Notes under the pieces: generated by a model
Seen by the model: only the letters and a program-made list of their open reading frames with translations
Databases searched by the model: none
Told to the model about the DNA's origin: nothing
Program-made: the position numbers and the translations under genes
Shown: in pieces, positions 8,414-16,342 of the stretch
Layout of the letters: every line of letters begins with the position of its first letter
How positions within the stretch are numbered: position 1 is the first letter of the stretch
NCBI RefSeq assembly: GCF_014205135.1
Contig: NZ_JACHMY010000001.1
Location: 2,480,001 to 2,544,000, forward strand
Source: Kribbella italica
GTDB taxonomy: Bacteria > Actinomycetota > Actinomycetes > Propionibacteriales > Kribbellaceae
Direction: 5' to 3'
DNA length: 64,000 bases

Positions 8414-9259
8414 ATGAGCGCCCTCGCCGCGAGCGTCACCTCAGAACTCGACCGGACCTACCCGCTGTCCGCCACCGCGACCGCCGACTTCGCGCACGAC
8501 GGCTTCGCCCACCTGTCGAACGTGCTGTCCCCGGAGGCCATCGCGCACTTCGAGCCGACGGTCACCAGCGAGGTCATCCGCCTGAACACCCAGCACCTCC
8601 CGCTCGAGGAACGCGGTACCTACGGCAAGGCGTTCCTTCAGGTGCCCAACCTCTGGGAGCACAACGAGACTGTCCGCGACCTGGTGTTCTCCAAGCGGCT
8701 CGCCGGCATCGCCGCAGGGTTGCTGGGAGTCCACGCGGTCCGCCTGTACCACGACCAGGCGCTCTACAAGGAGCCCAGCGGCGGCATCACCCCCTGGCAC
8801 GCGGACCAGTACTACTGGCCGCTGTCCAGCGACCGGGTCTGCACGATCTGGCTCCCGTTACAGGAGACACCGTTGGAGATGGGCCCGCTCGCCTTCGCGC
8901 GCGGCAGTCACAACTTCTCCTCCGGCCGCGAACTCCCGATCAGCGACGAGTCGGAGGCCGCGCTCGACCGTGCCGTCGCCGAGCAGCGGTTCGAGCACGT
9001 CGTCGAGCCCTTCGCCCTGGGCGACGCCAGCTTCCACCGCGGCTGGACGTTCCACCACGCCGGCCCGAACCACAGCACTCTCCCGCGCCGGGTGATGACC
9101 GTCATCTACCTGGACGCCGACATCCGCATCACCGACCCCACCAACGACAACCAGACCAGTGACCTCGGATGGATGCCCGGGGCCACCATCGGCCAGGTCC
9201 CGGACACCCCGCGCAACCCCGTCCTGTACGACGCCCGCAGGGCGGCCGGCAGCGCATGA
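8414..9259 (+). CDS. Phytanoyl-CoA dioxygenase (PhyH) family oxygenase
   Basis: The protein is 281 residues with the double-stranded beta-helix fold of Fe(II)/2-oxoglutarate oxygenases. The HxD metal motif is in WHADQYYW (about residues 129-136), and the distal His is in the HRGWTFHHAGPNHS segment near residue 210. All three iron ligands are present, so it should be an active hydroxylase of a small molecule. A good Shine-Dalgarno AAGGAG lies upstream of the ATG. The divergent AraC-type regulator suggests substrate-induced expression, typical of catabolic hydroxylases. The substrate is not predictable from sequence. Confidence 0.87.
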   Translation: MSALAASVTSELDRTYPLSATATADFAHDGFAHLSNVLSPEAIAHFEPTVTSEVIRLNTQHLPLEERGTYGKAFLQVPNLWEHNETVRDLVFSKRLAGIAAGLLGVHAVRLYHDQALYKEPSGGITPWHADQYYWPLSSDRVCTIWLPLQETPLEMGPLAFARGSHNFSSGRELPISDESEAALDRAVAEQRFEHVVEPFALGDASFHRGWTFHHAGPNHSTLPRRVMTVIYLDADIRITDPTNDNQTSDLGWMPGATIGQVPDTPRNPVLYDARRAAGSA

Positions 9260-9445
9260 CGCCCTCACCGATCGTCTCGATCCCGCGGAGCTGGCGGTCC
9301 TTGTCGTGAACGCGGTGTCGCCGTTGATCAGTTTGTCCTCGACCGTGTCGACCAGCGACAACTCGCCGCCTCCCGGACTGTTACCTGAAGCCTGAATCCG
9401 TGGATCCCGTGGACCTGCCTGCGCCGCCCCGTTCCTCTTGACGGC

Positions 9446-9504
9446 ACTTTGTGCACAGGCCAGTCATGAGAACGCCGTTTTCGTGACTGAGCGGTGCCCA
9501 AAGT
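9446..9504. repeat. 59-bp imperfect palindrome
   Basis: The two arms, about 28 nt each, are inverted copies with a handful of mismatches: ACTTTG-n-GCAC ... AGTCA-n-GA-n-AACG on the left, and the same on the reverse strand on the right. The centre is at about 9475; the inner part can form a 13-bp stem with two G-U pairs. It lies in the 676-bp gene-poor gap after the PhyH gene and looks like a REP or miniature-element type palindrome. No second copy was seen in the window. Confidence 0.55.
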
Positions 9505-9639
9505 CGAGATCGCGGCTCGGCCCGGGCCCTGGCCCCGGTGCGAGGGGCGGAAGCTGCGGTGTTCAAGGAGGTGGGGACCTTGCCGCGGCCAGGGGTGAGG
9601 ACGGTGGGCCCGGTACCGCTGTTCGCGGCTTGTCCAGCC

Positions 9640-9696
9640 CGAGGACTGACGCCTTGTACGACGACTGACGCCAATTGCGACGACTGATCCGATGTA
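9640..9696. repeat. Three tandem copies of a degenerate 19-bp unit
   Basis: Units of the form CGACGACTGACGCCnnnTn start at 9640, 9659 and 9678; related GCGGCAGTC words follow to about 9728. They are in the same non-coding gap as the 59-bp palindrome and the heptamer array. Confidence 0.5.
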
Positions 9697-9740
9697 TCGC
9701 GGCAGTCATGCGGAACCGCGGCAGTCGACCGAAGGCTTGG

Positions 9741-9817
9741 TCACCGGTCACCGGTCACCGGTCGGCGGTCGGCGGTCGCCGGTCGGCGGTCGGCGGTCGC
9801 CGGTCGGCGGTCGGCGG
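9741..9817. repeat. Heptamer tandem array (11 units)
   Basis: Three TCACCGG units are followed by eight TCGGCGG/TCGCCGG units. The latter show a 21-bp super-period (TCGGCGG, TCGGCGG, TCGCCGG). This is a simple-sequence array of the VNTR type that could expand or contract by slippage. It ends 119 bp before the sigma-like gene at 9936. With the palindrome and the 19-bp repeats it accounts for most of the 9260-9935 gap, where I see no convincing gene. Confidence 0.75.
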
Positions 9818-9935
9818 TCGCACCGGCACGACGACTGTTTGAAGTGCGCGGGGTTCGGTACCGGGAGTTGGTCGATCCGGGTACGGTCGTCTCACGCGGA
9901 CTCTTGCTGCCCAGACCTCGGCGGCTCTGCGTGGA

Positions 9936-10484
9936 GTGCCTGCGAAGGGGGCAGCTATTTCTCGAACGCGCAACCCCCGGCACCGTCGTTCGCGGCGTCC
10001 GGTAGCAGTTGCATCCCGTCCCGCGGCTCGCGGGACACTCCTGGACGCCGCGGGCACCGGCGACGCCACCGCGGTCGGTCAAATCTGTGACCACCACGGC
10101 GGCGCGCTGTTCGGTCTGGCGCACGCGATCGTCGGCGACCCGGGCCAGGCGGAGACGGTTGTGGTCGACGTCATCGTCCGGGCTTGCGTCGAGACCGGTG
10201 TGGCTACGTCTGCCGGGGACGGCAGCCTTCGACGGGAACTCGCCCGGCTGACCTACCTTCGCGCCTCTCACTCGCAGGCTCCAGCGGATTCACCCGATCC
10301 CGGGTCGGGCCGGGAGCCCCGCACCGAGGTCCCGGACCTTCCCCGTCGGCAGCGAACAGCCGTGGCGCTGGTGCAGTTCGGCGATCACACGGTCAACGAC
10401 GTCGCCGACCTCCTCGGTCTGTCGGTACCGGCCGCAGCGGTTCTGCTGGCCTCAGGACTGCGGCACCAGGCAGCAACTCCCTGA
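9936..10484 (+). CDS. Degenerate sigma-70-like protein
   Basis: The frame gives 182 residues with a basic N-terminus. Residues about 35-88 (LLDAAGTGDATAVGQICDHH, then a conserved hydrophobic stretch and GDPGQAETVVVDVIVRACV) resemble ECF sigma region 2. Residues about 137-178 (LPRRQRTAVALVQFGDHTVN, then DVADLLGLSVPAAAVLLASG) resemble region 4. Both regions lack many usual charged promoter-contact residues, so this may be a sigma-like regulator or a decaying paralogue rather than a working sigma factor. The start is uncertain: GTG at 9936 is preceded by a weak GGA only. The gene stands alone between the repeat region and the 10661 pair. Confidence 0.55.
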   Translation: MPAKGAAISRTRNPRHRRSRRPVAVASRPAARGTLLDAAGTGDATAVGQICDHHGGALFGLAHAIVGDPGQAETVVVDVIVRACVETGVATSAGDGSLRRELARLTYLRASHSQAPADSPDPGSGREPRTEVPDLPRRQRTAVALVQFGDHTVNDVADLLGLSVPAAAVLLASGLRHQAATP

Positions 10485-10633
10485 CCGGCGCGCTAGGCGC
10501 GCTACCACCGGAATCGCACCTCGGCAGGCCCGGTGAACGCGCGACGCCAGGACCGCACCATCCCGGCCAGCGAGTGAGCACGGCGCGATCTGCACTACCG
10601 AAGTGACTCAGCAGGTACGGCTGGTTGCCTGGT

Positions 10634-10658
10634 CGGAAACTAGGCGCTAAGGTTTCCG
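10634..10658. promoter_or_regulatory. Inverted repeat before membrane protein/wHTH pair
   Basis: CGGAAAC (10634-10640) and GTTTCCG (10652-10658) flank 11 nt, and a third half-site GGAAAC overlaps the start codon region at 10663. The site ends 2 nt before the ATG at 10661, leaving no room for a Shine-Dalgarno. It is a likely operator for the winged-helix protein encoded second in the operon. Confidence 0.5.
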
Positions 10659-10660
10659 CT

Positions 10661-11101
10661 ATGGAAACTGGATCGCAAGGCCGGCCGCAACCGCGTGATG
10701 CCCGAGAGCAGCTCGAACAGCTCGGCAAGGACGAGGAGGCTGTCCGTTATCCGCCGTTGCCACGGTGGTTCTTCGGCGTGACGACCACGGCAACGGCCGC
10801 CCTTTATCTTGCCCAGCTGCTGTCTCCGTCCGATGCCAGGAACGCGACGTTCGCCCTGGGCGTCGTGGTGGCCGTCATCGCCGCGTTCCACTGGCTCAAC
10901 CGTCCCGGGGTCAGCTGGGCGTCGATGAAGTTCCGCGACATGGTGCCCTTCGTCGCCTCCCTGGGCGTGATCTTCGTTGTCTGCACGGTGATCTCAGAGA
11001 CCACCTCGCTGTCCTGGGTGTGGATCGTGGGAGCTGCCGTCGCGGCCGGCATGGTCTGGCGTAACGGTCGCGCCTACCGCAAGGAATTCGGCGATGCCTG
11101 A
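10661..11101 (+). CDS. Small membrane protein of a wHTH two-gene operon
   Basis: The protein has 146 residues: a hydrophilic Glu/Arg-rich N-terminus of about 35 residues, then four hydrophobic segments (FFGVTTTATAALYLAQLL, ATFALGVVVAVIAAFHWL, MVPFVASLGVIFVVCTVI, LSWVWIVGAAVAAGMVW) and a short basic tail. No enzyme motif is visible. Its stop overlaps the start of the winged-helix gene by 8 nt, the arrangement of small integral membrane proteins paired with PF13601-type regulators. ATG 10661 was chosen over an in-frame GTG 36 nt upstream because that codon lies within the inverted-repeat promoter region. Function unknown. Confidence 0.75.
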   Translation: METGSQGRPQPRDAREQLEQLGKDEEAVRYPPLPRWFFGVTTTATAALYLAQLLSPSDARNATFALGVVVAVIAAFHWLNRPGVSWASMKFRDMVPFVASLGVIFVVCTVISETTSLSWVWIVGAAVAAGMVWRNGRAYRKEFGDA

Positions 11102-11405
11102 ACGGATCGCCGCCTTCGACGAGGTGATCCACGCACCGCAACGCCTCCGGATCTGCGCGATGCTCAGCGCGGCACACCAGCTGGAGTTCGGCTTCCTGCA
11201 AGAACGTCTCGACCTGTCCAAGTCCGCGCTCAGCAAGCACCTGACCCACCTCACCAGCGCCGGCTACATCCGTCAGGAGCGGACCCTGCGCGATTCACGG
11301 AACCGGTTGTGGCTGTCCCTGACCACGGTGGGCCGCACGGCCTACGACGGCCACATCGAAGCCCTCCAGGCAATCGTGGCCGGAGGCAACGAAGAGGCTA
11401 CCTAG
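11094..11405 (+). CDS. Winged-helix transcriptional regulator (HTH_34 type)
   Basis: This 103-residue single-domain protein reads as a compact winged helix. The recognition region is LEFGFLQERLDLSKSALSKH (about residues 30-49) and the wing is IRQERTLRDSRNRLWLSLTTVG. It fits the PF13601-like ArsR/MarR-fold regulators that act as small dimers. No Cys pair or other metal site is seen. It is translationally coupled to the membrane protein before it, and probably autoregulates through the inverted repeat at 10634-10658. Confidence 0.85.
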   Translation: MPERIAAFDEVIHAPQRLRICAMLSAAHQLEFGFLQERLDLSKSALSKHLTHLTSAGYIRQERTLRDSRNRLWLSLTTVGRTAYDGHIEALQAIVAGGNEEAT

Positions 11406-11488
11406 GGGCCGGGGCCTTGAAGGTGAACCGGTTCCTTGGCCGCCAGCCTTCCAGCCCGGTCGTGCCGTCGCGCTGGAAGCCCGGCCGA

Positions 11489-12415
11489 TCAGGAACGAAC
11501 CGTCATCGCTTCCACTGTCTCGGCGACGTGGTCGCGGAATCGCAGTCGCCGCGGCGCCCACCCGAGCTCCTCACGGATCCGGGTGCCGCGGATCCGGAAC
11601 GACGTGGTGAGGCTCGCGACGAGAGTGCCGCCGATCAGCAGACCGATCAGCCGAGGCGACACCGTGCCGACCCGCTTGCCGCCCATGGCGTCGGTGACGA
11701 GGTCGGTGAGCTCGCGCAGCCGCAGCGGCTCGTCGTCGACGACGGCGTAGGCCGTTCCTGGCCGCGCGCGCTCGAGCGCCGCCACGAAGGCGTCGGCGAG
11801 ATCGTCGACGTGAATGCAGCTCCACCAGTTCTGACCACCGCCGATACAGCGCAACCGGCCCTTCTCCGCCTGCTCGACGAACGCCGACGCGAACAGCCCG
11901 CCCGGCCCGTAGACGAAGCCCGGCGAGAGCCGTACCACGTCAAGGCCGTCGTCGCGGTGACGTCGTTCGAGTTCGGCGGCCATCCGGGCATGCCCAACTC
12001 CCAGCGGGGACGGCGTGAGCGGCGTCGACTCGTCGATCCACTCCTCGCCGTGGTCGCCCCAGTCGAAGCAGCCGCCGGTGTAGACCAGACGCCGTCCGTG
12101 CTCGGCGCAGGCGTCGGCCAGCGCTCGGGTCATCACGGCGTCGGCGTCGAACAGCTCGTCCGCGCGGCGCCGGTTGAGCCGGCCGGGCACGGCCAGCATG
12201 GCGGCATGCACGACGGCGTCGACCTCATGCACCACCGGCACATACGTCGCCGGTTCGCGCATGTCCCCCTGCCGCAGGATCGCGCCGGTCGCGGCCACCG
12301 CCGAAGCCCGGGCGGGGTCGCGCACCAGGCCGATCACGTCGTGGTCGGCGGCGCGCAGCCGACGCACCACCGCCGAACCCACGAACCCCGTCGCTCCGGT
12401 CACCAGGACACGCAT
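11489..12415 (-). CDS. NAD(P)-dependent epimerase/dehydratase-like protein
   Basis: The protein is 308 residues with an N-terminal Rossmann motif TGATGFVGS (GxxGxxG) and an extended-SDR layout (PGFVYGPGG, then WWSCIHVDDLADAFVAALE). The usual YxxxK catalytic pair is absent: at the expected place the sequence reads GVGHARMAAE, with His and Met in place of Tyr and Lys. It may therefore bind NAD(P)H without normal dehydrogenase chemistry, or use another residue. It is transcribed divergently from the MarR gene at 12477, across a palindrome that probably controls it. Confidence 0.8.
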   Translation of the reverse strand: MRVLVTGATGFVGSAVVRRLRAADHDVIGLVRDPARASAVAATGAILRQGDMREPATYVPVVHEVDAVVHAAMLAVPGRLNRRRADELFDADAVMTRALADACAEHGRRLVYTGGCFDWGDHGEEWIDESTPLTPSPLGVGHARMAAELERRHRDDGLDVVRLSPGFVYGPGGLFASAFVEQAEKGRLRCIGGGQNWWSCIHVDDLADAFVAALERARPGTAYAVVDDEPLRLRELTDLVTDAMGGKRVGTVSPRLIGLLIGGTLVASLTTSFRIRGTRIREELGWAPRRLRFRDHVAETVEAMTVRS

Positions 12416-12442
12416 GATGATCTCCTCAGTAGATCAAATTTC

Positions 12443-12457
12443 GTCAGCACTGCTGAC
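12443..12457. promoter_or_regulatory. Perfect palindrome, probable MarR operator
   Basis: GTCAGCA-C-TGCTGAC lies in the 61-bp divergent gap between the SDR-like gene (minus, start 12415) and the marR gene (plus, start 12477). MarR proteins typically bind palindromes of this size in exactly this arrangement. Confidence 0.65.
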
Positions 12458-12476
12458 AATAGCCTAGGAGGCCACC

Positions 12477-12899
12477 GTGACCGATCTTCCCGAGGCGCTG
12501 GCCGACCGCACAGCCTTTCTGCTGCGACTCGCCCTCAACCGCGCCGAGGCGATGGGCGAGCAAGCGATCGAGCCGCTGGGACTGACCGGTCGCCAGTACG
12601 GCGTCCTCGCGATGCTGCAGAACGGCCCGGCGACCACTCAGCGCCAGCTCGGCCTCACCCTCGGCTTCGACCGCACGACCACGATGAAACTGATGGCCGG
12701 CCTCCAGGCCCGCGGACTGGTCGACCGCGTCGCCGATCCGACCGACCGTCGCTCCTACCGCCTGAGCCTGACCGAGGACGGCGAGCGACTGCGCGCCCGC
12801 ACAGCCAAGATACTGACGACCTGCGACGAAGAGTTCACCCAGCGGCTCTCGCCCACCGAACTCGAGCAACTGCGAACCCTCCTGCGCCGACTCATCTGA
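12477..12899 (+). CDS. MarR family transcriptional regulator
   Basis: The protein has 140 residues. The winged helix runs from LTGRQYGVLAMLQNGPATTQ through RQLGLTLGFDRTTTMKLMAG to the wing GLVDRVADPTDRRSYRLSLT, a textbook MarR signature. The GTG start at 12477 has a strong Shine-Dalgarno AGGAGG at 12466-12471. It probably represses itself and the divergent SDR-like gene, relieved by a phenolic or other hydrophobic ligand as is usual in the family; the ligand is inference. Confidence 0.9.
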   Translation: MTDLPEALADRTAFLLRLALNRAEAMGEQAIEPLGLTGRQYGVLAMLQNGPATTQRQLGLTLGFDRTTTMKLMAGLQARGLVDRVADPTDRRSYRLSLTEDGERLRARTAKILTTCDEEFTQRLSPTELEQLRTLLRRLI

Positions 12900-13080
12900 C
12901 CCCGCGCGGTCCGGCGCGGTGATCGGCAGGACCGTCGACGCCGCCGCGTGGCAGGCATCGCCGACCGCAACGGGTGCGTGGACAAGTTTCCCCGGAGTGC
13001 ATCCGGCGAGGCCCGCCGGGCGGAAGAGGCGGTGAGAGCGGTGGCATCGGCGCCGCCGTCCTGGCCGAAAGGTTGTCCCC

Positions 13081-13734
13081 ATGCGCAAGATCTCACGACG
13101 GCTCACCGCCGGAGCTGCCGCGTTCGGAGTACTCCTCACCAGCGCCGTCGTCACCACGACCCAGGCCGAAGCGACGCACAAGCCCGGAACTCGCAGCCTG
13201 GCCACCGTGCTGGCCTCCGACGGTGACACCTTCGACCGCAACTGGAACGACTACGACGTCCTGACCCAAGCGGTCGGTGCGGTCCTCGCGGCCAAGCCGA
13301 ACAGCCCGGTCAAGGTCCTGGCCGACGGCAAGGTCGCGCTCACCGCGTTCCTGCCCAGCGACCGGGCCTTCCAGCTGCTCGCCAAGGACCTCACCGGCAA
13401 GTGGTACAAGTCGGAGAGCCAGCTGTTCTCCGGTCTGGCCGGTCTGCTCGGCGTCGACACCATCGAGGCCGTCCTGCTCTACCACGTCGTCCCCGGCGCC
13501 ACGATCGACAGCCGCACGGCGCTCAAGTCCGATGGTGCGAAGCTGACCACGGCACTGCCCGGCGGGACCCTCAAGGTCGACGTCCTCAGCAAGCGCTTCC
13601 GTCTGATCCGGCTGATCGATGCCGACCGCAACGACGCCGACCCGCTGCTCAATCCGTGGGCCCTGGACATCAACAAGGGCAACAAGCAGATCGCCCACGG
13701 CATCTGGCTGGTCCTGCGCCCCCTGGACATCTGA
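13081..13734 (+). CDS. Secreted fasciclin-domain protein
   Basis: The protein is 217 residues. A typical signal peptide (MRKISRR, hydrophobic core AAAFGVLLTSAVV, Ala-x-Ala region TQAEA) precedes one FAS1 domain from about residue 40. FAS1 hallmarks are visible: LTAFLPSDRAF (H1 motif region), then the YHVVPG motif and a final hydrophobic strand. FAS1 domains mediate adhesion in the cell envelope. The 181-bp gap upstream contains GGAGTGCATCCGG near 12994-13006, which resembles the -35 of SigK-type ECF promoters known to drive fasciclin genes in mycobacteria; no other gene is seen there. Confidence 0.88.
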   Translation: MRKISRRLTAGAAAFGVLLTSAVVTTTQAEATHKPGTRSLATVLASDGDTFDRNWNDYDVLTQAVGAVLAAKPNSPVKVLADGKVALTAFLPSDRAFQLLAKDLTGKWYKSESQLFSGLAGLLGVDTIEAVLLYHVVPGATIDSRTALKSDGAKLTTALPGGTLKVDVLSKRFRLIRLIDADRNDADPLLNPWALDINKGNKQIAHGIWLVLRPLDI

Positions 13735-13777
13735 CCGCGATCAGATAGGCGGAGCGTTGGGTGGGTACTGCGTCGTC

Positions 13778-15256
13778 ATGAAACGACGGTGGCTGTTCGC
13801 GGATCAGCTCGGTCCCCACTTCCTCGACCACAGGGACCAGCCGGCCCTGCTGATCGAGTCCAGAGCGGTCTTCGCCCGGAAGACGTTCCATCGTCAGAAG
13901 GCGCATCTGGTGCTGTCCGCGTTACGGCACCGCGCGGCCGAGCTCGGCGACCAGGTCCGGTTCGAACGCGCGGACACCTACCGGGAGGCGCTCGAACGGG
14001 TCCGCGGCGAGCTCAGCGTCTGCGCGCCGACGACGTACGCCGCGGACCGGTTCGTCCGTGGCCTCGAGCGCGTCGAGGTCCTCGCGGCGCGGGGGTTCTC
14101 CACCAGCCGCGAGGACTTCGAGGACTGGGCCGGCCGGCGCGGCGCGAAGCGGCTGCTGATGGAGGACTTCTACCGCGAGGCCCGCGTCCGGCTCGACGTC
14201 CTGATGGACGGTTCGAACCCGGCCGGCGGCCGCTGGAACTTCGATCACGACAACCGCGAAGCACCTCCGAAGCAACCGAGGCTCGGTACGGCGGAACCGT
14301 GGTGGCCCACCGAGGACGAGATCGACGAGGAGGTCCGCGCCGATCTCGACCGCTGGCAGCGCGACGGTGACGTCAGCTTCGTCGGCGACGACGGTCCTCG
14401 TCGGTTCGCGGTGACCCGCCGCGAGGCGTTGCACGCCCTGCGCGACTTCGTCGAGCACCGCCTGCCGGGCTTCGGTCCGCACGAGGACGCGATGCTCACC
14501 GCGGACGACTGGATGGCCCACTCGTTGCTGTCGGCACCGATCAACCTCGGCCTGCTCGACCCGGTGGAGGTCGTCGAGCGCGCCGAGGACGCCTACCGCA
14601 CCGGCGACGCGCCACTGGCCTCGGTCGAGGGGTTCGTCCGCCAGCTGATCGGCTGGCGCGACTACATGTGGCACCTGTACTGGCACTTCGGCGACGACTA
14701 CCGCCGCAGCAACAAGCTGCAGGCCCGCCGGCAACTCCCCGACTGGTTCACCGACCTCGACGCCGGCGGCGCCGTCGAGGCCCGCTGCCTGTCCGAGGTC
14801 CTGCGTGGCGTCCGCGAACACGGCTGGGTCCACCACATCCCCCGGCTCATGGTGCTCGGCAACTACGCCATGCAACGCGGCTGGCGCCCCGACCAGGTCA
14901 CCGACTGGTTCCACCGCTGCTTCGTCGACGGCTACGACTGGGTGATGGTCGCCAACGTCGTCGGCATGTCCCAGTACGCCGACGGCGGCCTGCTCGCCAC
15001 CAAGCCGTACGCCGCCGGCGGCGCCTACATCGACAAGATGAGCGACTACTGCGGCGACTGCCGCTACAACCCCCGCCTCCGCGTCGGCCCCGACGCCTGT
15101 CCCTTCACCGCCGGGTACTGGTGGTTCCTCGACCGCAACGCCGACCGCCTCCAGGGCAACCAACGCATCGCCCGGCAACTCACCGCCCGCACCCGCCTCA
15201 AGGACCTGCCCGAGCTCGTCGACCAGGAAGAAGCCCGTGGAAGCAGCACCCCGTGA
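13778..15256 (+). CDS. Fe-S bacterial cryptochrome/photolyase
   Basis: At 492 residues this is the length of the FeS-BCP/PhrB (6-4) photolyase group. The N-terminus (WLFADQLGPHFLDH) is typical of this group and differs from class I photolyases. The C-terminal FAD region includes GWRDYMWHLYWHFG and VLGNYAMQRGWRPDQVTDWF. Four Cys residues in the expected order, one near residue 338 (RCLSEV) and three in YCGDC...DACPF near 425-445, would hold the [4Fe-4S] cluster. These enzymes repair UV photoproducts using flavin and light. The ATG at 13778 follows a region with no coding character. Confidence 0.9.
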   Translation: MKRRWLFADQLGPHFLDHRDQPALLIESRAVFARKTFHRQKAHLVLSALRHRAAELGDQVRFERADTYREALERVRGELSVCAPTTYAADRFVRGLERVEVLAARGFSTSREDFEDWAGRRGAKRLLMEDFYREARVRLDVLMDGSNPAGGRWNFDHDNREAPPKQPRLGTAEPWWPTEDEIDEEVRADLDRWQRDGDVSFVGDDGPRRFAVTRREALHALRDFVEHRLPGFGPHEDAMLTADDWMAHSLLSAPINLGLLDPVEVVERAEDAYRTGDAPLASVEGFVRQLIGWRDYMWHLYWHFGDDYRRSNKLQARRQLPDWFTDLDAGGAVEARCLSEVLRGVREHGWVHHIPRLMVLGNYAMQRGWRPDQVTDWFHRCFVDGYDWVMVANVVGMSQYADGGLLATKPYAAGGAYIDKMSDYCGDCRYNPRLRVGPDACPFTAGYWWFLDRNADRLQGNQRIARQLTARTRLKDLPELVDQEEARGSSTP

Positions 15257-15310
15257 CGCTCGGCTGACCTTGGACCTCGCGGACACCGTCGACCCGGTCG
15301 CCGTCTCTTC

Positions 15311-16342
15311 TCAGCTGCTCCCGGCGGCAGCGTTTCTCAGCAGGGCTTCCGCGGTGGCTGTCCGGGCGTAGAGCACCGAGTGCCCGACGCGGTGGGAGCT
15401 GACCAGGCCCGCGGATCGCAGCGCGGTGAGGTGCTGGGAAGCGCCGCCGGCCGTCATGTCGGTGCGGATCGCCAGGTCGCTGGTCGACGCCGGAACGTTC
15501 AGCTCGCCGAGGAGCTTCGCGCGCGAGATCCCCAGGACGGCGACGAGGCTCTCGATCGGCGCTTCGGTTGCCGACCACAACGACTCGGTACCACCCGCCG
15601 GATAGGTGATCCGCGGCTGGTCGGGAGGCAGGGCGACGGGCCAGGGCCCCGACCACGCGAAGACGGACGGCATCAGGAGCAGCTCCGAACCGTCCATCAC
15701 CCGCGACGTGCTCTGGCCCGTGTGCTCGACGAGGAGCGTGCGACCGTCCCAGCTCACGGCGGGTCCGAGCTCGTCCAGTGAGCCTTCCCGGCCACGGTCG
15801 GTCAGATCCTCGGCCAGGACCGCCCGGATCCGTCCCCAGCGCGGCGCGATGACGGACTTCCAGTAGAGCTCGACCTGGTCACTGAGCTCCGACAACCCAC
15901 TCGCCGGGTCGTCGTACAGCGCTTCCAGCGGCTCAGGTAGCGGACCTCGTCCAGGCGCAGGGCCAGCCGGTACGCCGGCCGCCCCACGCGTCGACAGCAC
16001 CCAGCTGAAGAGGTCGAGGTCTCGTCGTACTTGCTGCGAAGTGCTGCTCCGGACGCTCACCAGGTCGGCGGCCAGATCGGGCACCGGCGTACGAGGGGAC
16101 GCGAACAGGAAGCTCGGCACGTACGGCAACGACGGCTGCACCAGGCTGAACAACATCCCGAGCCGCCGGCGATGGCGCCGCAACCGACGCGTCGCCCACT
16201 CGGTCCATTCCGGGTACGCAGCGCGCCCCGCTTCGTCCTGCAGGACCCTGATACTGGCCAGCGCCTCCCACAACGGCGAGAGCACGAACCGCGGTTCGAG
16301 CGCGGTGCCCGCGGGGAACCGCAGCGTCAGCACACCGCTCAC
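15311..16342 (-). CDS. ArsR-type regulator with long N-terminal domain
   Basis: The protein has 343 residues. The first about 230 residues form an uncharacterised N-terminal domain of the kind seen in large actinobacterial ArsR-like proteins (DUF5937-like). A winged helix follows near residues 250-320 (LAIRTDMTAGGASQHLTALR, then RVGHSVLYARTATAE). The GTG at 16342 overlaps the permease stop by 4 nt (GTGA), making this the last gene of the NRPS-MbtH-ABC operon. A regulator at the end of the operon suggests feedback control of NRPS expression or export. No metal-binding Cys pattern is seen. Confidence 0.8.
   Translation of the reverse strand: MSGVLTLRFPAGTALEPRFVLSPLWEALASIRVLQDEAGRAAYPEWTEWATRRLRRHRRRLGMLFSLVQPSLPYVPSFLFASPRTPVPDLAADLVSVRSSTSQQVRRDLDLFSWVLSTRGAAGVPAGPAPGRGPLPEPLEALYDDPASGLSELSDQVELYWKSVIAPRWGRIRAVLAEDLTDRGREGSLDELGPAVSWDGRTLLVEHTGQSTSRVMDGSELLLMPSVFAWSGPWPVALPPDQPRITYPAGGTESLWSATEAPIESLVAVLGISRAKLLGELNVPASTSDLAIRTDMTAGGASQHLTALRSAGLVSSHRVGHSVLYARTATAEALLRNAAAGSS

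Noticed and set aside
9438..9668. Short plus-strand frame in the repeat-rich gap
   Set aside because: It spans the 59-bp palindrome and the 19-bp repeats, has no ribosome binding site and gives a low-complexity translation.
9741..9817. CRISPR array
   Set aside because: The units are 7 bp and contiguous, with no unique spacers and no cas genes nearby.
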